DNA from: Erythrobacter donghaensis
GTDB lineage: Bacteria; Pseudomonadota; Alphaproteobacteria; Sphingomonadales; Sphingomonadaceae
Direction of reading: 5' to 3'
Assembly: GCF_002155425.1 (NCBI RefSeq)
Contig: NZ_MUYG01000007.1
Coordinates: 62,001 to 126,000, forward strand
Length of the DNA stretch: 64,000 nt
Positions within the stretch are counted from its first letter, which is position 1. The number at the start of each line of letters is the position of its first letter. Under the pieces are notes generated by a model, which was given only the letters and a program-made list of their open reading frames with translations, was not told the origin of the DNA and did no database searches. Positions 7,120 through 16,540 of the stretch are shown in pieces. Both the position numbers and the translations under genes were made by a program.

Positions 7120-8760
7120 TTACGCCGCCAGCCCCGGGATCGGCAGCACCCGTTCGCGGCCCAGTGAGGCGAAGATCAGCTCGGTCAGCCGCTCGGCCCC
7201 GCCGCTCGTGCTCATGTCGACCGGCAGCAGGCCCAGCGCCGTCATCTCGCTGGCAGCCTCGGCATCGGGGACGGCGATGATCCGCGCGATCCCCGGCATC
7301 CGCTGCTCGGCCAGCGGAGTGAGCTCGCGCGAGGCGTCGGTCGCGCCGGTCGCCACCACCAGCACCTGCCGCCGCTCCACCCCGATCGCATCCCAGCTGC
7401 GCGGATCGGCGGGGTTGGCGTTGTGGACGTGGTAGCCATCGGCCAGCGCCATCTGGAAGCGGTCGTGATCGGCATCGATCGCGAGGTAGCCGACATCGCT
7501 CGCCGCCAGCGCATCGGCCACCGCGCGGCCTGCCGGGGTCATGCCGATGATCAGCACCGGCGCATCGTCACCCGCCAGCTTGCTGTCGGGCAGGCCCTGC
7601 CGCAGCCGCCCGGCGAGCTTGCGCCCAATGTTCGAGATCAGCGGCGTCACCGCGAGGCTGATCGCGATCGCGGTGACCAGTGCCGAGACCAGCCGCGGCT
7701 CGGCCAACCCGGCCACCGCGGGCAGAGCGAGCAGCACCAGCGTGAACTCGCTCCCCTGCCCCAGCAGAAAGCCGAGCTGGATCGAGCCCGGCACCGACCA
7801 GCGGTTGAGCAGGCCCGCGCCGACGTTGAAGGCGCATTTCAGCACGATCATCGCCAGCGTCAGCCCCGCCACCAGCCCCCAGTCGCGCGCCAGCAGCGCA
7901 GGGTCGATCGACAGGCCGACCGAGATGAAGAAGAAACTGAGGAACAGCCCGCGAAAGGCGTCGATCTCGGTCTGCACCAGAATGCGGTAGCGCGAATCCG
8001 CCACCGCCATGCCGCCGAGGAACGCGCCCAGCGTCAGCGACAGCCCCGCCATCCCCGTCGCCCACCCGGCGGCAAGCGCGATGAACAGCGCGGTGGCGGT
8101 ATAGACCTCGGTCGTGCCCGCGCGCGCGATCAGCGCGAACAGCGGCTCGGTGAGGAAGCGGGCGAAGATCACCGCGATGCCGAAAGCGGCGAGCGCCTTG
8201 GCCGCGGCAAGACCCAGCGCCGGGGCGAGATCGCCCCCGCTGGCGAGCGCGCCCGCGGTCACCAGCAGCAGGATCGCGGCGATATCCTGAAAGATCAGGA
8301 TTGATTGCGCCGCGCGGCCCACCGGGCAATCCTCCTGCCCGCGCTCGCGGATCAGGCCGATCACCACCGCGGTGGAGGACAGGCCCAGCCCGAAGCCCGC
8401 GATCACGGCAAAGATCGGCGGCAGGCCGAACAGCCACAGCAGCACGGCAAAGCCGCCGCCCGCGATCAGCATTTGCAAGGTGCCGAAGCCGAAGATATTG
8501 GCCGCCTCGGACCGGATCCGCCCGAGCGAGAAGTGCAGTCCGAGATTGAACAGCAGGAACATCACCCCCGCCTCGGCCATCGCGGCGACCACCGATCCGC
8601 TGAAATCCTGCGCCATGCCCAGGCTCGCCAGCCCCAGCCCCAGCCCGAGATAGCCGACGATCGGATTGAGCCGCAGCGCGCGGCTCGCCAGCGCGGCGCC
8701 GATGCCGAGGCCCAGCAGCGTGATCGCCGGCTGGATCGTTTCCACCACTTCGCCTGCCAT
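7120..8760 (-). CDS. CPA2-family monovalent cation:proton antiporter with C-terminal NAD-binding domain
   Basis: A 546-residue membrane protein. About 12 hydrophobic helices span residues 8-385, with family segments LGLHFSLGRI, GFGLGLSSTAVVIGL and QSILIFQDIAAILLL; the last holds the QD motif of the ion-binding site. A soluble TrkA-N-like Rossmann domain follows (PVLIIGMTPAGRAVADAL, then IDADHDRFQMALADGYHVHNA). The architecture is that of KefB/KefC/YbaL-type K+ or Na+/H+ exchangers; the nucleotide loop is GMTPAG, not GxGxxG. No ancillary KefF/G gene is adjacent. It stands alone on the minus strand, its stop just beyond repeat copy C. Confidence 0.9.
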   Translation of the reverse strand: MAGEVVETIQPAITLLGLGIGAALASRALRLNPIVGYLGLGLGLASLGMAQDFSGSVVAAMAEAGVMFLLFNLGLHFSLGRIRSEAANIFGFGTLQMLIAGGGFAVLLWLFGLPPIFAVIAGFGLGLSSTAVVIGLIRERGQEDCPVGRAAQSILIFQDIAAILLLVTAGALASGGDLAPALGLAAAKALAAFGIAVIFARFLTEPLFALIARAGTTEVYTATALFIALAAGWATGMAGLSLTLGAFLGGMAVADSRYRILVQTEIDAFRGLFLSFFFISVGLSIDPALLARDWGLVAGLTLAMIVLKCAFNVGAGLLNRWSVPGSIQLGFLLGQGSEFTLVLLALPAVAGLAEPRLVSALVTAIAISLAVTPLISNIGRKLAGRLRQGLPDSKLAGDDAPVLIIGMTPAGRAVADALAASDVGYLAIDADHDRFQMALADGYHVHNANPADPRSWDAIGVERRQVLVVATGATDASRELTPLAEQRMPGIARIIAVPDAEAASEMTALGLLPVDMSTSGGAERLTELIFASLGRERVLPIPGLAA

Positions 8761-8866
8761 GCGCGCCCCGCTTGCCCGTTACTGCCAGCTGCGAGATGGG
8801 GCATCGCTGTCAGGCTGGCAAGCTCTGGCGCTGATGGGCCATTCTGTGCCAAGGGCGGCAGGGATG

Positions 8867-8950
8867 CGGGCGTGGCGGAATGGTAGACGCCGGGGACTTA
8901 AAATCCCCTGAGCTTTGCTCGTGCGGGTTCGAGTCCCGCCGCCCGTACCA
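8867..8950 (+). tRNA. tRNA-Leu (TAA)
   Basis: An 84-base cloverleaf. The acceptor stem GCGGGCG pairs with CGCCCGT; the anticodon stem GGGGA/TCCCC encloses CTTAAAA with anticodon TAA. The long class II variable arm is GAGC-ttt-GCTC, and the T arm is GCGGG-TTCGAGT-CCCGC. A 3' CCA is encoded (8948-8950). The long variable arm and anticodon identify leucine. Confidence 0.96.
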
Positions 8951-9144
8951 GCAATTCGCAAGCGAGGGGCCCGCACATGGCCCGATGCGTCATTTGACGA
9001 AGGCCGATCAGGCCATCGCGGGGGCTGCATTATCATCCCCTTAACGCCTTCTGCCTAATCCTCGGTCGGAGCATGGGACAGGCGCGTCCCGTGCATGTCT
9101 CGCCAGTGCCAGGACCAGGGGCTGTCGGGTTGGGACAACAGGAC

Positions 9145-9822
9145 ATGGAACCAGCAACGCTTAACCAAGGGCTCGAACCGCCGCCAGAACGACCCGCCGA
9201 AATCCTCGGCGACAACCCCGGAGACAGCCCGGGCGCGGAGCAGCGCGCCGCGCCGCGCTTTACCCTGCTGATCCGCGCCGCCAAACTGGTTTCGGCGCAG
9301 GGGGAGTTCGTCTGCGTCATCCGCGATGTCTCGGAAACCGGGGTCAGCGTGCGGCTGTTCCATGCCCTGCCGACCTGCAAGGATTATGCCCTGCATATGC
9401 CCGCCGGCGCGATCTACGAGATCGGCCGCGTGTGGCAGCGCGACAACGAGGCCGGGTTCACCTTCAACGGCTCGGTCGATGTCGCCAAGCTGGTCAACGA
9501 ATCGAGCGACTATCCCAAACGCGGCCTGCGCCTTGGCCTGTGCTTCCCGGTGATGGTCCATGGCCTCACGGGCAGTTTCGAAGGGGTGGTGGAGAACCTG
9601 TCGCAGCAGGGAGCACGGATCACTTGCGATGCGCTGCTGTCGATCGACCAGAACGTGCGGATCGTGGTGCCGAGCCTGACCGGCAAGCCCCGCGACGTGC
9701 GCGCCAAGGTGCGCTGGCGGCGGGATCGGCAATATGGCGTGGTGTTTGACGACACCTTCACGCTCGGCGAATTCGCCCGGCTGGCGGCATTGCTGCAGGC
9801 GCCCGCGCTGCTCGAGGGCTGA
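9145..9822 (+). CDS. PilZ-domain protein
   Basis: About 225 residues. The N-terminal part has APRFTLLIRAAKL followed by IRDVSETGVSVRL, which resembles the PilZ c-di-GMP motifs RxxxR (here degenerate) and D/NxSxxG. A second similar unit is KRGLRLGLCFPV ... VVENLSQQGARITCD, so two PilZ-like barrels in tandem are likely. No membrane segment or signal is seen. ATG 9145 (MEPATLNQG) is chosen; an in-frame ATG at 9073 has a poorly spaced RBS. Because the Arg-rich motif is weak in the first unit, c-di-GMP binding is uncertain. Monocistronic. Confidence 0.78.
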   Translation: MEPATLNQGLEPPPERPAEILGDNPGDSPGAEQRAAPRFTLLIRAAKLVSAQGEFVCVIRDVSETGVSVRLFHALPTCKDYALHMPAGAIYEIGRVWQRDNEAGFTFNGSVDVAKLVNESSDYPKRGLRLGLCFPVMVHGLTGSFEGVVENLSQQGARITCDALLSIDQNVRIVVPSLTGKPRDVRAKVRWRRDRQYGVVFDDTFTLGEFARLAALLQAPALLEG

Positions 9823-9832
9823 TCCGGCCCGC

Positions 9833-10321
9833 TCAGGCGGGGACGAACTTCATTGCCACGCCGTTGATGCAGTGGCGCTTGCCAGTGGGCTTGGGGCCAT
9901 CGTCGAAGATGTGCCCCAGGTGCCCGCCGCAATCGGCGCAGTGCACTTCGGTGCGCGGATAGCCGAGCAGGTAGTCGGTCGAGGTGCCCACGGCGCCCTT
10001 GTCGATCGGCTGCCAGAAGCTTGGCCAGCCGGTGCCGCTGTCATACTTATGCGCCGAGGCATAGAGCGCATTGCCGCAGCCCGCGCAGGTGAAGGTGCCC
10101 TTGCGCTTTTCCTTGTCGAGCGGCGAGGTGAAGGCGCGCTCCGTGCCCGCCTTGCGCAGCACGTAATACTGGTCTTTCGTCAGCAGCTTGCGCCACTCGG
10201 CATCGGTCTTGCCCTTGGGGAAAGACTTGGCCTCGGCCGGAGATTCGCCGCAAGCGCTGATGAACGGCAGCGCGGCACCGATCGCAAGCAGGCGGCGACG
10301 GTCGATCAGCGGGGTGGGCAT
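9833..10321 (-). CDS. msrB: Peptide-methionine (R)-S-oxide reductase, exported lipoprotein form
   Basis: A 162-residue MsrB that reduces methionine-R-sulfoxide in proteins. Structural zinc CxxC pairs are present (CAGC and CADC), as are the core GTGWPSFWQ, the GHIFDDGP loop and the catalytic RHCINGVAMKF with Cys at about 151. The N-terminus is unusual for MsrB: DRRRLLAIGAALPFISAC, a twin-arginine-like export signal ending in a lipobox with Cys24, so the enzyme is probably lipid-anchored in the periplasm. That implies repair of oxidised envelope proteins, with reductant supplied across the membrane (inference). Confidence 0.92.
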   Translation of the reverse strand: MPTPLIDRRRLLAIGAALPFISACGESPAEAKSFPKGKTDAEWRKLLTKDQYYVLRKAGTERAFTSPLDKEKRKGTFTCAGCGNALYASAHKYDSGTGWPSFWQPIDKGAVGTSTDYLLGYPRTEVHCADCGGHLGHIFDDGPKPTGKRHCINGVAMKFVPA

Positions 10322-10389
10322 CAGAAAACTCCTTTGGTCCTTGCCCCTATATACGTTCCGCCCCCGCCCGAAGTTTCAGCAAGCCTGCA

Positions 10390-11730
10390 TCAGAAGGTGG
10401 TGACTTCCACTTCAAGCTTGCGGAAGCCGTGGACGAAGTTCGCGCGCACCCGCTCGACATCGCCCGCGACATGCACGCGCATCCGGCGCTTGTGCATTTC
10501 CTCTAGCAGCACCTTCAATTGCAGCTCGGCCAGCCGCGCGCCGACGCAGCGGTGGATGCCATAGCCGAAGGACAGGTGCCGCCGCGCATTCTCGCGCGTG
10601 ATGTCGAGCTTGTCGGGGTTGTCGAACACCTCCTCGTCGCGGTTCGCCGAGAGGTACCACAGCACCACCTTGTCGCCCTTCTTGATGGTCTGGCCGAACA
10701 CCTCGGTATCCTCGGTGCAGGTGCGGCGCATATGGGCAAGCGGGGTCTGGATTCGCAGGCATTCCTGCACCGCATTGGGGATGAGATCGGGGTTTTCCTC
10801 GAACAGCTTCCTCTGGTCGGGGAACTTGTCGAGCCCGTGGATGATCCCGCTCATGGTGTTGCGGGTGGTGTCGTTGCCGCCGACGATCAGCAGCACCAGA
10901 TTGCCCATGAATTCCTCTGGCCGCATCTGGTTCATCGCGGGCGAGTGGAGCATCATCGAGATGAGATCATTGCCCGGCTCTGTGTCCATCGTCCGCTCGA
11001 TCCACAGCGACTGGAAATAGGCGCCCATTTCCTGAAGGAAGCTCCAGCGGATCTGGTCCATCTCGCGCACCGTGGCGAGTTCGGTATCGCCCGCCCAGTC
11101 CGACCACAGGGTCAGCAAGCGGCGATCCTCCCACGGAAAGCCGAACAGGATTGCCAGCATCCCGGTGGTGAGTTCGATCGAGACGGTTTCGACCCAGTCG
11201 AACACCTTGCCGCGCGGCAGGCTGTCCAGCAGATCACCGGTGCGCTGGCGGATTTCGGCCTCCATGTCGGTGACCGCCGACGGCGTGAACTTGGGCGCGA
11301 CGGTGCGGCGCTGGCCGGTGTGCTGCGGGCGGTCCATCGCGATGAACATCGGCAGCTCGCGCGTGTCGATGCCCGAGGCCGCAGCCTCTTCCTCGGTCAG
11401 GCGGTTAAGGATGGTGATCCCGCCATATTCCCAGCTGGACGAGAAGGTTTCGGGCAGCGCCTCGATATGCTGGATCGCCTTGTGGCCGACGACCGCCCAA
11501 TAGGGGCCGAGCGGGCTTTCAGGGATATAGTGCAGCGGCCCGGCGGCGCGCATCTCGGCGAAGATCGGCTGCCAGGTGTCCTCGAAATAGATGTCGGAGC
11601 GGCTGACATCCCACGGGTGCGTGTGTTCGAGCCGCTGTTCGGGATGCGCGGCGAAATGCGCCTTCAGGGCATCGTATGCGGTCGGTTCGCGGCGCACCTG
11701 AGGGCGCTGCGGCGGGGCGATGGTGGCCAT
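10390..11730 (-). CDS. Cytochrome P450, CYP153-like alkane/fatty-acid hydroxylase
   Basis: A 446-residue soluble P450. The I-helix reads LLIVGGNDTTRNTMSG, the wording typical of CYP153 terminal alkane hydroxylases. The ExxR-region partner PLAHMRRT and the KGDKVVLWYLSANRDE stretch also fit, and the heme loop is FGYGIHRCVGARLAE with Cys at about 395. CYP153 enzymes hydroxylate n-alkanes or fatty acids at the terminal carbon using ferredoxin and ferredoxin reductase. No ferredoxin gene lies beside it; a matching reductase is about 3.5 kb away at 15194-16438. A TGACA-ggct-TGTCA palindrome sits 65 bases upstream. The substrate needs biochemical proof. Confidence 0.9.
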   Translation of the reverse strand: MATIAPPQRPQVRREPTAYDALKAHFAAHPEQRLEHTHPWDVSRSDIYFEDTWQPIFAEMRAAGPLHYIPESPLGPYWAVVGHKAIQHIEALPETFSSSWEYGGITILNRLTEEEAAASGIDTRELPMFIAMDRPQHTGQRRTVAPKFTPSAVTDMEAEIRQRTGDLLDSLPRGKVFDWVETVSIELTTGMLAILFGFPWEDRRLLTLWSDWAGDTELATVREMDQIRWSFLQEMGAYFQSLWIERTMDTEPGNDLISMMLHSPAMNQMRPEEFMGNLVLLIVGGNDTTRNTMSGIIHGLDKFPDQRKLFEENPDLIPNAVQECLRIQTPLAHMRRTCTEDTEVFGQTIKKGDKVVLWYLSANRDEEVFDNPDKLDITRENARRHLSFGYGIHRCVGARLAELQLKVLLEEMHKRRMRVHVAGDVERVRANFVHGFRKLEVEVTTF

Positions 11731-11794
11731 GTCTGTCTCCCGTCAGGCCGCCTCTGGCATGGGCAGCTCTGTCCGAGTCGCATCCTGCCCTAAC

Positions 11795-11808
11795 TGACAG
11801 GCTTGTCA
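11795..11808. promoter_or_regulatory. Palindromic operator-like site upstream of the P450
   Basis: TGACA-ggct-TGTCA, a perfect 5-base inverted repeat of the kind bound by TetR-type repressors. On the minus strand it includes a perfect -35 hexamer TTGACA oriented toward the P450 gene, but no good -10 is seen. Regulator not identified in the window. Confidence 0.5.
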
Positions 11809-11844
11809 ATAGTCGGTTGCGAATGGAGACTGATCAGGCGCACC

Positions 11845-13101
11845 TCAGGCGGCCAGCCGGGCGCCCTTTTTGCTCTTGTCGCGCCCGGCCCCGCCCGACT
11901 TCATCACCCGCTTGCGGAACAGCAGCGAGCCGCCCTTGACGATCAGCACCACCGCACCCGCCTGCCAGGCGAGCGCCGCGGCGTGCGTCCAGATCTCTGG
12001 CTCCATCGCCGCGCGTGCCAGCATCGCGAAGGGCGAGGACAGCGGGAAGGCGATCGCGGCGAGCTCCAGCGTCGAGCCGGGCTGCTTGATCGTGTAGGCG
12101 GCGAGGAAGAACACCATCAGCTGCATCATCGTGACCGGCATCGAGAGCGTCTGCACCTCGCGCACCGAAGCCGCCATCGAACCGATCGTCAGGAACAGCG
12201 CGCCCAGCAGCAGATAGGCCATGGCGAAGTAGAGCACGCCCAGCGCCACGAACAGCGGCCAGCCGACCGCCGGTGCGGGAAGGTTGGCGAGATCGAAGCC
12301 CGTCACCCGCGTGATCGCATCGCCGCCCAGTGCGAACAGGCCCCATGCGACCGAGCCCCACACCGCGATCCCGACGAAAGACACCGCCAGCATCGCGAAA
12401 AGCTTGCCCATGAACACCGCGTCCATCGGGATCGCCGCGGCGAGAATTTCGATGATCTTGTTGGCCTTCTCCTCGACGAGGTTGGAGAGCACCATGCCCG
12501 CCAGCAGCATCGTCAGCAGGAACAGCAGCATCTGTGCGATCTGCGCGGTCTGGATGCGGGTGGTGCGTTCCGACGCGGCGCTGGTGGAGACGATCTCGGC
12601 ATTGACCGGCGGGAAGGTTGCAGGCGCAGCGCTCATCGCTTCGGCGGCGACGAGGCCGATCGGCCCCTGCCAGCGGCGCAGCTGGCCCTCGGTGCCGACC
12701 AGCGTCGGCGCGGCCGGGGTGCCGGTGAGGATCGCGGCGTAATTGCCCCGGCGGGCTTCCATGAAGGCGCGCGCGTCGAAGGCGGGATCGCTCTCTGCCT
12801 CGGGCACGGGGCGCAGTTGCGGCATGGCACCGCCCAGCTGCGGGGCGAGCCGGTCGCGCGCGGCCATCATCGCGGCGTTGTCAGCAGGGCTGAGCGCGAG
12901 GCCGACCTCGATGCTCACCGCCTCGCGCTGCACCTCGCCGCCGATGCTCCCCGCAAGCCCGCCGACGATCACCGGGAACAGCGGGCCGAGCAGGAAGAAC
13001 AGGAAGGCGCGGGAGAACAGCACCGCGACGAAATCGCGCCGGGCAATCACCCAGGCGGCTTCGAGCGCGGAAAGGCGGGGGCGGAGGGCAGGCGCGCTCA
13101 T
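11845..13101 (-). CDS. ABC-2 type transporter permease (NatB-like)
   Basis: A 418-residue inner-membrane permease with the layout of Na+ exporter-like NatB proteins. One N-terminal helix (FLFFLLGPLFPVIVGGL) is followed by a large extracytoplasmic domain to about residue 190, then a cluster of five or so helices. Between them is NLVEEKANKIIEILAAAI, the conserved NxxxEEKxNKxxEIL motif of ABC-2 permeases. Its start overlaps the stop of the ATPase gene by 4 bases, so the two form an export complex. The substrate could be Na+, a drug or a peptide and is not determined by sequence. Confidence 0.88.
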   Translation of the reverse strand: MSAPALRPRLSALEAAWVIARRDFVAVLFSRAFLFFLLGPLFPVIVGGLAGSIGGEVQREAVSIEVGLALSPADNAAMMAARDRLAPQLGGAMPQLRPVPEAESDPAFDARAFMEARRGNYAAILTGTPAAPTLVGTEGQLRRWQGPIGLVAAEAMSAAPATFPPVNAEIVSTSAASERTTRIQTAQIAQMLLFLLTMLLAGMVLSNLVEEKANKIIEILAAAIPMDAVFMGKLFAMLAVSFVGIAVWGSVAWGLFALGGDAITRVTGFDLANLPAPAVGWPLFVALGVLYFAMAYLLLGALFLTIGSMAASVREVQTLSMPVTMMQLMVFFLAAYTIKQPGSTLELAAIAFPLSSPFAMLARAAMEPEIWTHAAALAWQAGAVVLIVKGGSLLFRKRVMKSGGAGRDKSKKGARLAA

Positions 13102-14108
13102 GCGGCGGCTCCTTCGTTGTCGGCTTGCAACTGGCGCGCGGCAGCCTCGCCCGCGATGGCGACGAAGGCATCGTGGAGGCCCGCACGCTCGATCGAGAGC
13201 GAGAGAATCCCCGCCTCGCCTTCAATCAGGCCCTTCAGCAGCGGCTCGATCCCGCTTTCGGGGAGCGGGAAGTGGAAGAAATCGCCATTGCGGCGGGTCT
13301 CGGGCGGGAGCAGCGCCAGCCACCCGCCTTCGCGCGCTCGGGTCTCGAGCCGCACCTGCGCCGGAATTCTGTCACGCGCCGCTTCGACCGACCCCGCATA
13401 GGGCACCTTGCCCCCGGCGATGATGGCGACGCCTTCGCACAGGCGCTCGGCATGGTGGATCACGTGAGTCGAGAAGATCACCGTCACGCCTTCATCGGCC
13501 AGCGCTCGGATCATCAGCTCCAGCTTGCCCTGATTGATCGCGTCTAGCCCTGAGAAGGGCTCGTCCAGCACCACAAGCCGGGGCTTGTGCACCAGCGTGC
13601 CGAGCAGCTGGACGGTCTGCGCCATGCCCTTGGAGAGCTGGCGGATCTGGCGGTCGGCGGCGTGGCCGAGGCCGTGGCGTTCGAGCAGCTCGACCGCACG
13701 TTTGCGGCCTTCCTTGAGCGGAAGACCGCGCAGCGCGCCCATGAAGGCGATTGCCTCGATGCACTTCATCGCGGGGTAAAGCCCGCGCTCTTCAGGGAGA
13801 TAGCCGATCAGCCGGCCGATATCGTGCGGGCGATCATGCCCGAAAACGCGGCGCACGCCTTCATCCGGGTCGATGATGCCGAGCAGCATCCTGAGCGTCG
13901 TGGTCTTGCCCGCGCCATTGGGGCCGAGGATGCCGTAGATCGCGCCTTCGGGCACGGCGATGTCCACGCCGTCCACCGCGCGGGTGCCGTCGAAGCTCTT
14001 GACCAGCCCGTGCGCCTCGATGGCGAGGGGGCGTGCATCTCCGGGCACCGCAATGGAGCCCTGCTGCTGATTGCCCGCCGTGTTGTGATCGCTTACCGCC
14101 ATATCCAT
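13098..14108 (-). CDS. ABC transporter ATP-binding protein (NatA-like)
   Basis: A 336-residue ATPase subunit. Walker A is GPNGAGKTT at 62-70, the signature is LSKGMAQTVQL, Walker B is LVVLDEPFSGLD, and the switch His is in IFSTHVIHHAE. A C-terminal extension of about 90 residues resembles the NatA/CcmA-type tail DUF4162. First gene of a two-gene operon with the NatB-like permease. It is divergent from queG with only 46 bases between starts, so the two promoters must overlap. The ATG at 14108 (MDMAVSD) is used; MAVSD at 14102 is an alternative. Confidence 0.92.
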   Translation of the reverse strand: MDMAVSDHNTAGNQQQGSIAVPGDARPLAIEAHGLVKSFDGTRAVDGVDIAVPEGAIYGILGPNGAGKTTTLRMLLGIIDPDEGVRRVFGHDRPHDIGRLIGYLPEERGLYPAMKCIEAIAFMGALRGLPLKEGRKRAVELLERHGLGHAADRQIRQLSKGMAQTVQLLGTLVHKPRLVVLDEPFSGLDAINQGKLELMIRALADEGVTVIFSTHVIHHAERLCEGVAIIAGGKVPYAGSVEAARDRIPAQVRLETRAREGGWLALLPPETRRNGDFFHFPLPESGIEPLLKGLIEGEAGILSLSIERAGLHDAFVAIAGEAAARQLQADNEGAAA

Positions 14109-14154
14109 GGCATACGCGGTTAGCGGGCAGGATTAAACGGGAGCCTCTCCAGAC

Positions 14155-15210
14155 ATGGTTAACACGCCCGCAAGTCTTGCCGAGCGGATCGCCGAGCGGG
14201 CGCGCGGCGAGGGCTTCGCGGCGTGCGGCTTCGCCAGCGCGGGGGAGGACCCGCTGCGGTCAGGGCGGCTCGAGCAATGGCTGGGCGAAGGGCACCACGG
14301 CAGCATGGAGTGGATGGCGGCGCGGCTAGACCACCGCCGCTCCCCGCAAGGCTTGTGGCCTGCCGCGCGCAGCGTAATCGCGCTCGGCATGAGCTACGCC
14401 CCGGCACATGACCCGCTGGCGCTGGAGGGATCGCCCGATCATGCGCGCATCTCGGTCTATGCGCAGGGCCGCGACTATCACGATGTCATCAAAAAGCGCC
14501 TGAAGGCGCTCGCCCGCTGGCTGGTGGCCGAGGTGCCGGGGGCGCAGGTCAAGGTCTTCGTCGACACGGCCCCGGTGATGGAAAAGCCGCTGGGCGAGGC
14601 GGCGGGGATCGGGTGGCAGGGCAAACACACCAACATGGTGAGCCCCAGCCACGGCAGCTGGCTGTTTCTGGGCGCAATCTACACCACGCTGGACCTGACC
14701 CCGGCCGCGCCGCACCGCGACCAGTGCGGCAGCTGCCGCGCGTGCCTCGATGCCTGCCCGACCGACGCCTTCCCCGCGCCCTACCAATTGGATGCGCGGC
14801 GCTGCATTTCCTACCTCACCATTGAGCACAAGGGGCCGGTGGCGGAGGACCTGCGCGAAGGCATTGGCAACCGCATCTATGGCTGCGACGATTGCCTCGC
14901 AGTGTGCCCGTGGAACAAGTTTGCGAGCGCAGCGCAAGCGATGAAGGAATTCCTCCCCCGCGCCGAACTGGTCGCGCCGCGACTGGAGGAGCTGCTGGCA
15001 CTTGACGACACGGGGTTCCGGGCGCTTTTCAGCGGCTCGCCGATCAAGCGGATCGGGAGGGATCGGTTTGTGAGAAACTGCCTCTATGCCGCGGGCAACA
15101 GCGGCAACGCGGCGCTGATCGCGCAGGTCGTAGCGTTAACCGCCGACCCCGATCCCGTGGTCGCCGATGCGGCGCAATGGGCACTGGGGCGGCTTAGAGC
15201 AGGTCCTTGA
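14155..15210 (+). CDS. queG: Epoxyqueuosine reductase
   Basis: A 351-residue cobalamin- and Fe-S-dependent enzyme that performs the last step of queuosine synthesis on tRNA (epoxyqueuosine-34 to queuosine). Two ferredoxin-type cluster motifs are visible: [12 protein letters not shown] with a further Cys in RRCISYL, and CDDCLAVCP. The N-terminal B12-binding region includes [12 protein letters not shown], and [20 protein letters not shown] is the family active-site stretch with Asp. The C-terminal HEAT-like tail ends [12 protein letters not shown]. Length is standard. Its last 17 bases overlap the convergent ferredoxin reductase. No other que gene is in the window. Confidence 0.95.
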   Translation: MVNTPASLAERIAERARGEGFAACGFASAGEDPLRSGRLEQWLGEGHHGSMEWMAARLDHRRSPQGLWPAARSVIALGMSYAPAHDPLALEGSPDHARISVYAQGRDYHDVIKKRLKALARWLVAEVPGAQVKVFVDTAPVMEKPLGEAAGIGWQGKHTNMVSPSHGSWLFLGAIYTTLDLTPAAPHRDQCGSCRACLDACPTDAFPAPYQLDARRCISYLTIEHKGPVAEDLREGIGNRIYGCDDCLAVCPWNKFASAAQAMKEFLPRAELVAPRLEELLALDDTGFRALFSGSPIKRIGRDRFVRNCLYAAGNSGNAALIAQVVALTADPDPVVADAAQWALGRLRAGP

Positions 15211-16438
15211 GCGGCACCTCTGTGTCGGCCAGCAACGCCGGGTCGATCCGGCCAACCCCGCTCTCCAGCAGCTTCCGCCCCTGCACGTAGTCCTTCATCG
15301 TCCCCACGCAGTCGAAGGCGATTGGCACCCCGGCTTTCAAGTAAACCACGGTGAACTTGCGCGTCTCAGGGTCGCCGCGCAGCACGGTCTGATCGTAGCC
15401 GAGGCTCAGTCCGGCGGTCTGGAGCTTCAAATCATACTGGTTCGACCAGAACCACGGCAGCGCGTGATAGGGCTGCTTGTCGCCCATGATCGCCTTGGCG
15501 ACGGTGTTCGCCATGTCATGCGCGTTCTGCACCGATTCCAGGCGGATCACCGCGCCATCGGCGAAGTCGTTGGCGTGCGCGGCGCAGTCGCCGATGGCGT
15601 AGACATCGTCGAGCGTGGTGCGGCAGCAGAAGTCGACATCGACCCCGTTCGACCCCGCCGCGCCCGCCGCGATCAGCGGGGCGACGGCGGGCACGATGCC
15701 GATCCCGGCCACCACCATGTCGCAAGGCACTTCCTCGCCCGTGTCGAGCTTGACGCCGGTGACACGCCCCGCGTCCTCGCCGAGCACCGCCTGCACCCCG
15801 GTCTCGAGCCGCACATCGACGCCCTGACGGCGGTGTTCCTCGGCATAGAAGGCCGACAGCTCCTCGCCCGCCACGCGCGCCAGCAGGCGGGGGAGCATTT
15901 CGACCAGCACCACCTCGCAGCCGAGCTTGCGCAGCACCGCCGCCGCCTCGAGCCCGATATAGCCGCCGCCGATCACCACCGCGCGCTTCGCCCCGCCCGA
16001 CAGCGCTTCCATCATCGCGTCGGCATCGGCCTTGTCGCGGACATAAAACACGCCCGGCAGCACTGCGCCCGGCACCGGCAGGCGGCGCGGGTCGCCGCCG
16101 CCCGACCAGATCAGCTTGCGATAGGTCACCTCGCCGCCATCCGACAGCGTAAGGCGGTGGTGCAGCGGATCGATTCCCGTCACCGCTGCGCCAAGCCGCA
16201 GGTCGATGCCCTTGTCCGCCCAGAAGGCCTCGGGCCGGATCATGATCCGCTCGAAGCCCTTGTCGCCGGCAAGATATTCCTTGGACAGCGGCGGACGTTC
16301 GTAGGGCGGAGCCTTGTCGCGCCCGATCATCAGGATCGAGTCATCGTGCCCGTGCTGGCGCAGAGCGATCGCCGCCTGCGCCCCGCCGTGGCCGGTGCCG
16401 ACGATCACGACGTCTGCATGCTGGGTGGTGGATGCCAT
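15194..16438 (-). CDS. FAD-dependent ferredoxin reductase (putidaredoxin/rhodocoxin reductase-like)
   Basis: A 414-residue flavoprotein. [19 protein letters not shown] binds the FAD ADP moiety; [13 protein letters not shown] is the hallmark of oxygenase-coupled NADH:ferredoxin reductases; [17 protein letters not shown] binds NAD(H); and [10 protein letters not shown] binds FAD again. Such enzymes feed electrons through a [2Fe-2S] ferredoxin to P450s or dioxygenases. No such ferredoxin is adjacent, but two P450 genes lie in the window (10390-11730 and 39923-41227), so it may serve either (inference). Monocistronic. Confidence 0.92.
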   Translation of the reverse strand: MASTTQHADVVIVGTGHGGAQAAIALRQHGHDDSILMIGRDKAPPYERPPLSKEYLAGDKGFERIMIRPEAFWADKGIDLRLGAAVTGIDPLHHRLTLSDGGEVTYRKLIWSGGGDPRRLPVPGAVLPGVFYVRDKADADAMMEALSGGAKRAVVIGGGYIGLEAAAVLRKLGCEVVLVEMLPRLLARVAGEELSAFYAEEHRRQGVDVRLETGVQAVLGEDAGRVTGVKLDTGEEVPCDMVVAGIGIVPAVAPLIAAGAAGSNGVDVDFCCRTTLDDVYAIGDCAAHANDFADGAVIRLESVQNAHDMANTVAKAIMGDKQPYHALPWFWSNQYDLKLQTAGLSLGYDQTVLRGDPETRKFTVVYLKAGVPIAFDCVGTMKDYVQGRKLLESGVGRIDPALLADTEVPLKDLL

Positions 16439-16540
16439 GACTTGCTATGCCCCTCCGGCGCTGTGCGGCCTTTGACTTGCCGCAAAATGCCAGGGGGTCA
16501 AGCTGGCGGAATGATGGTGCGTGCCTGCGATGCGGTGCGC

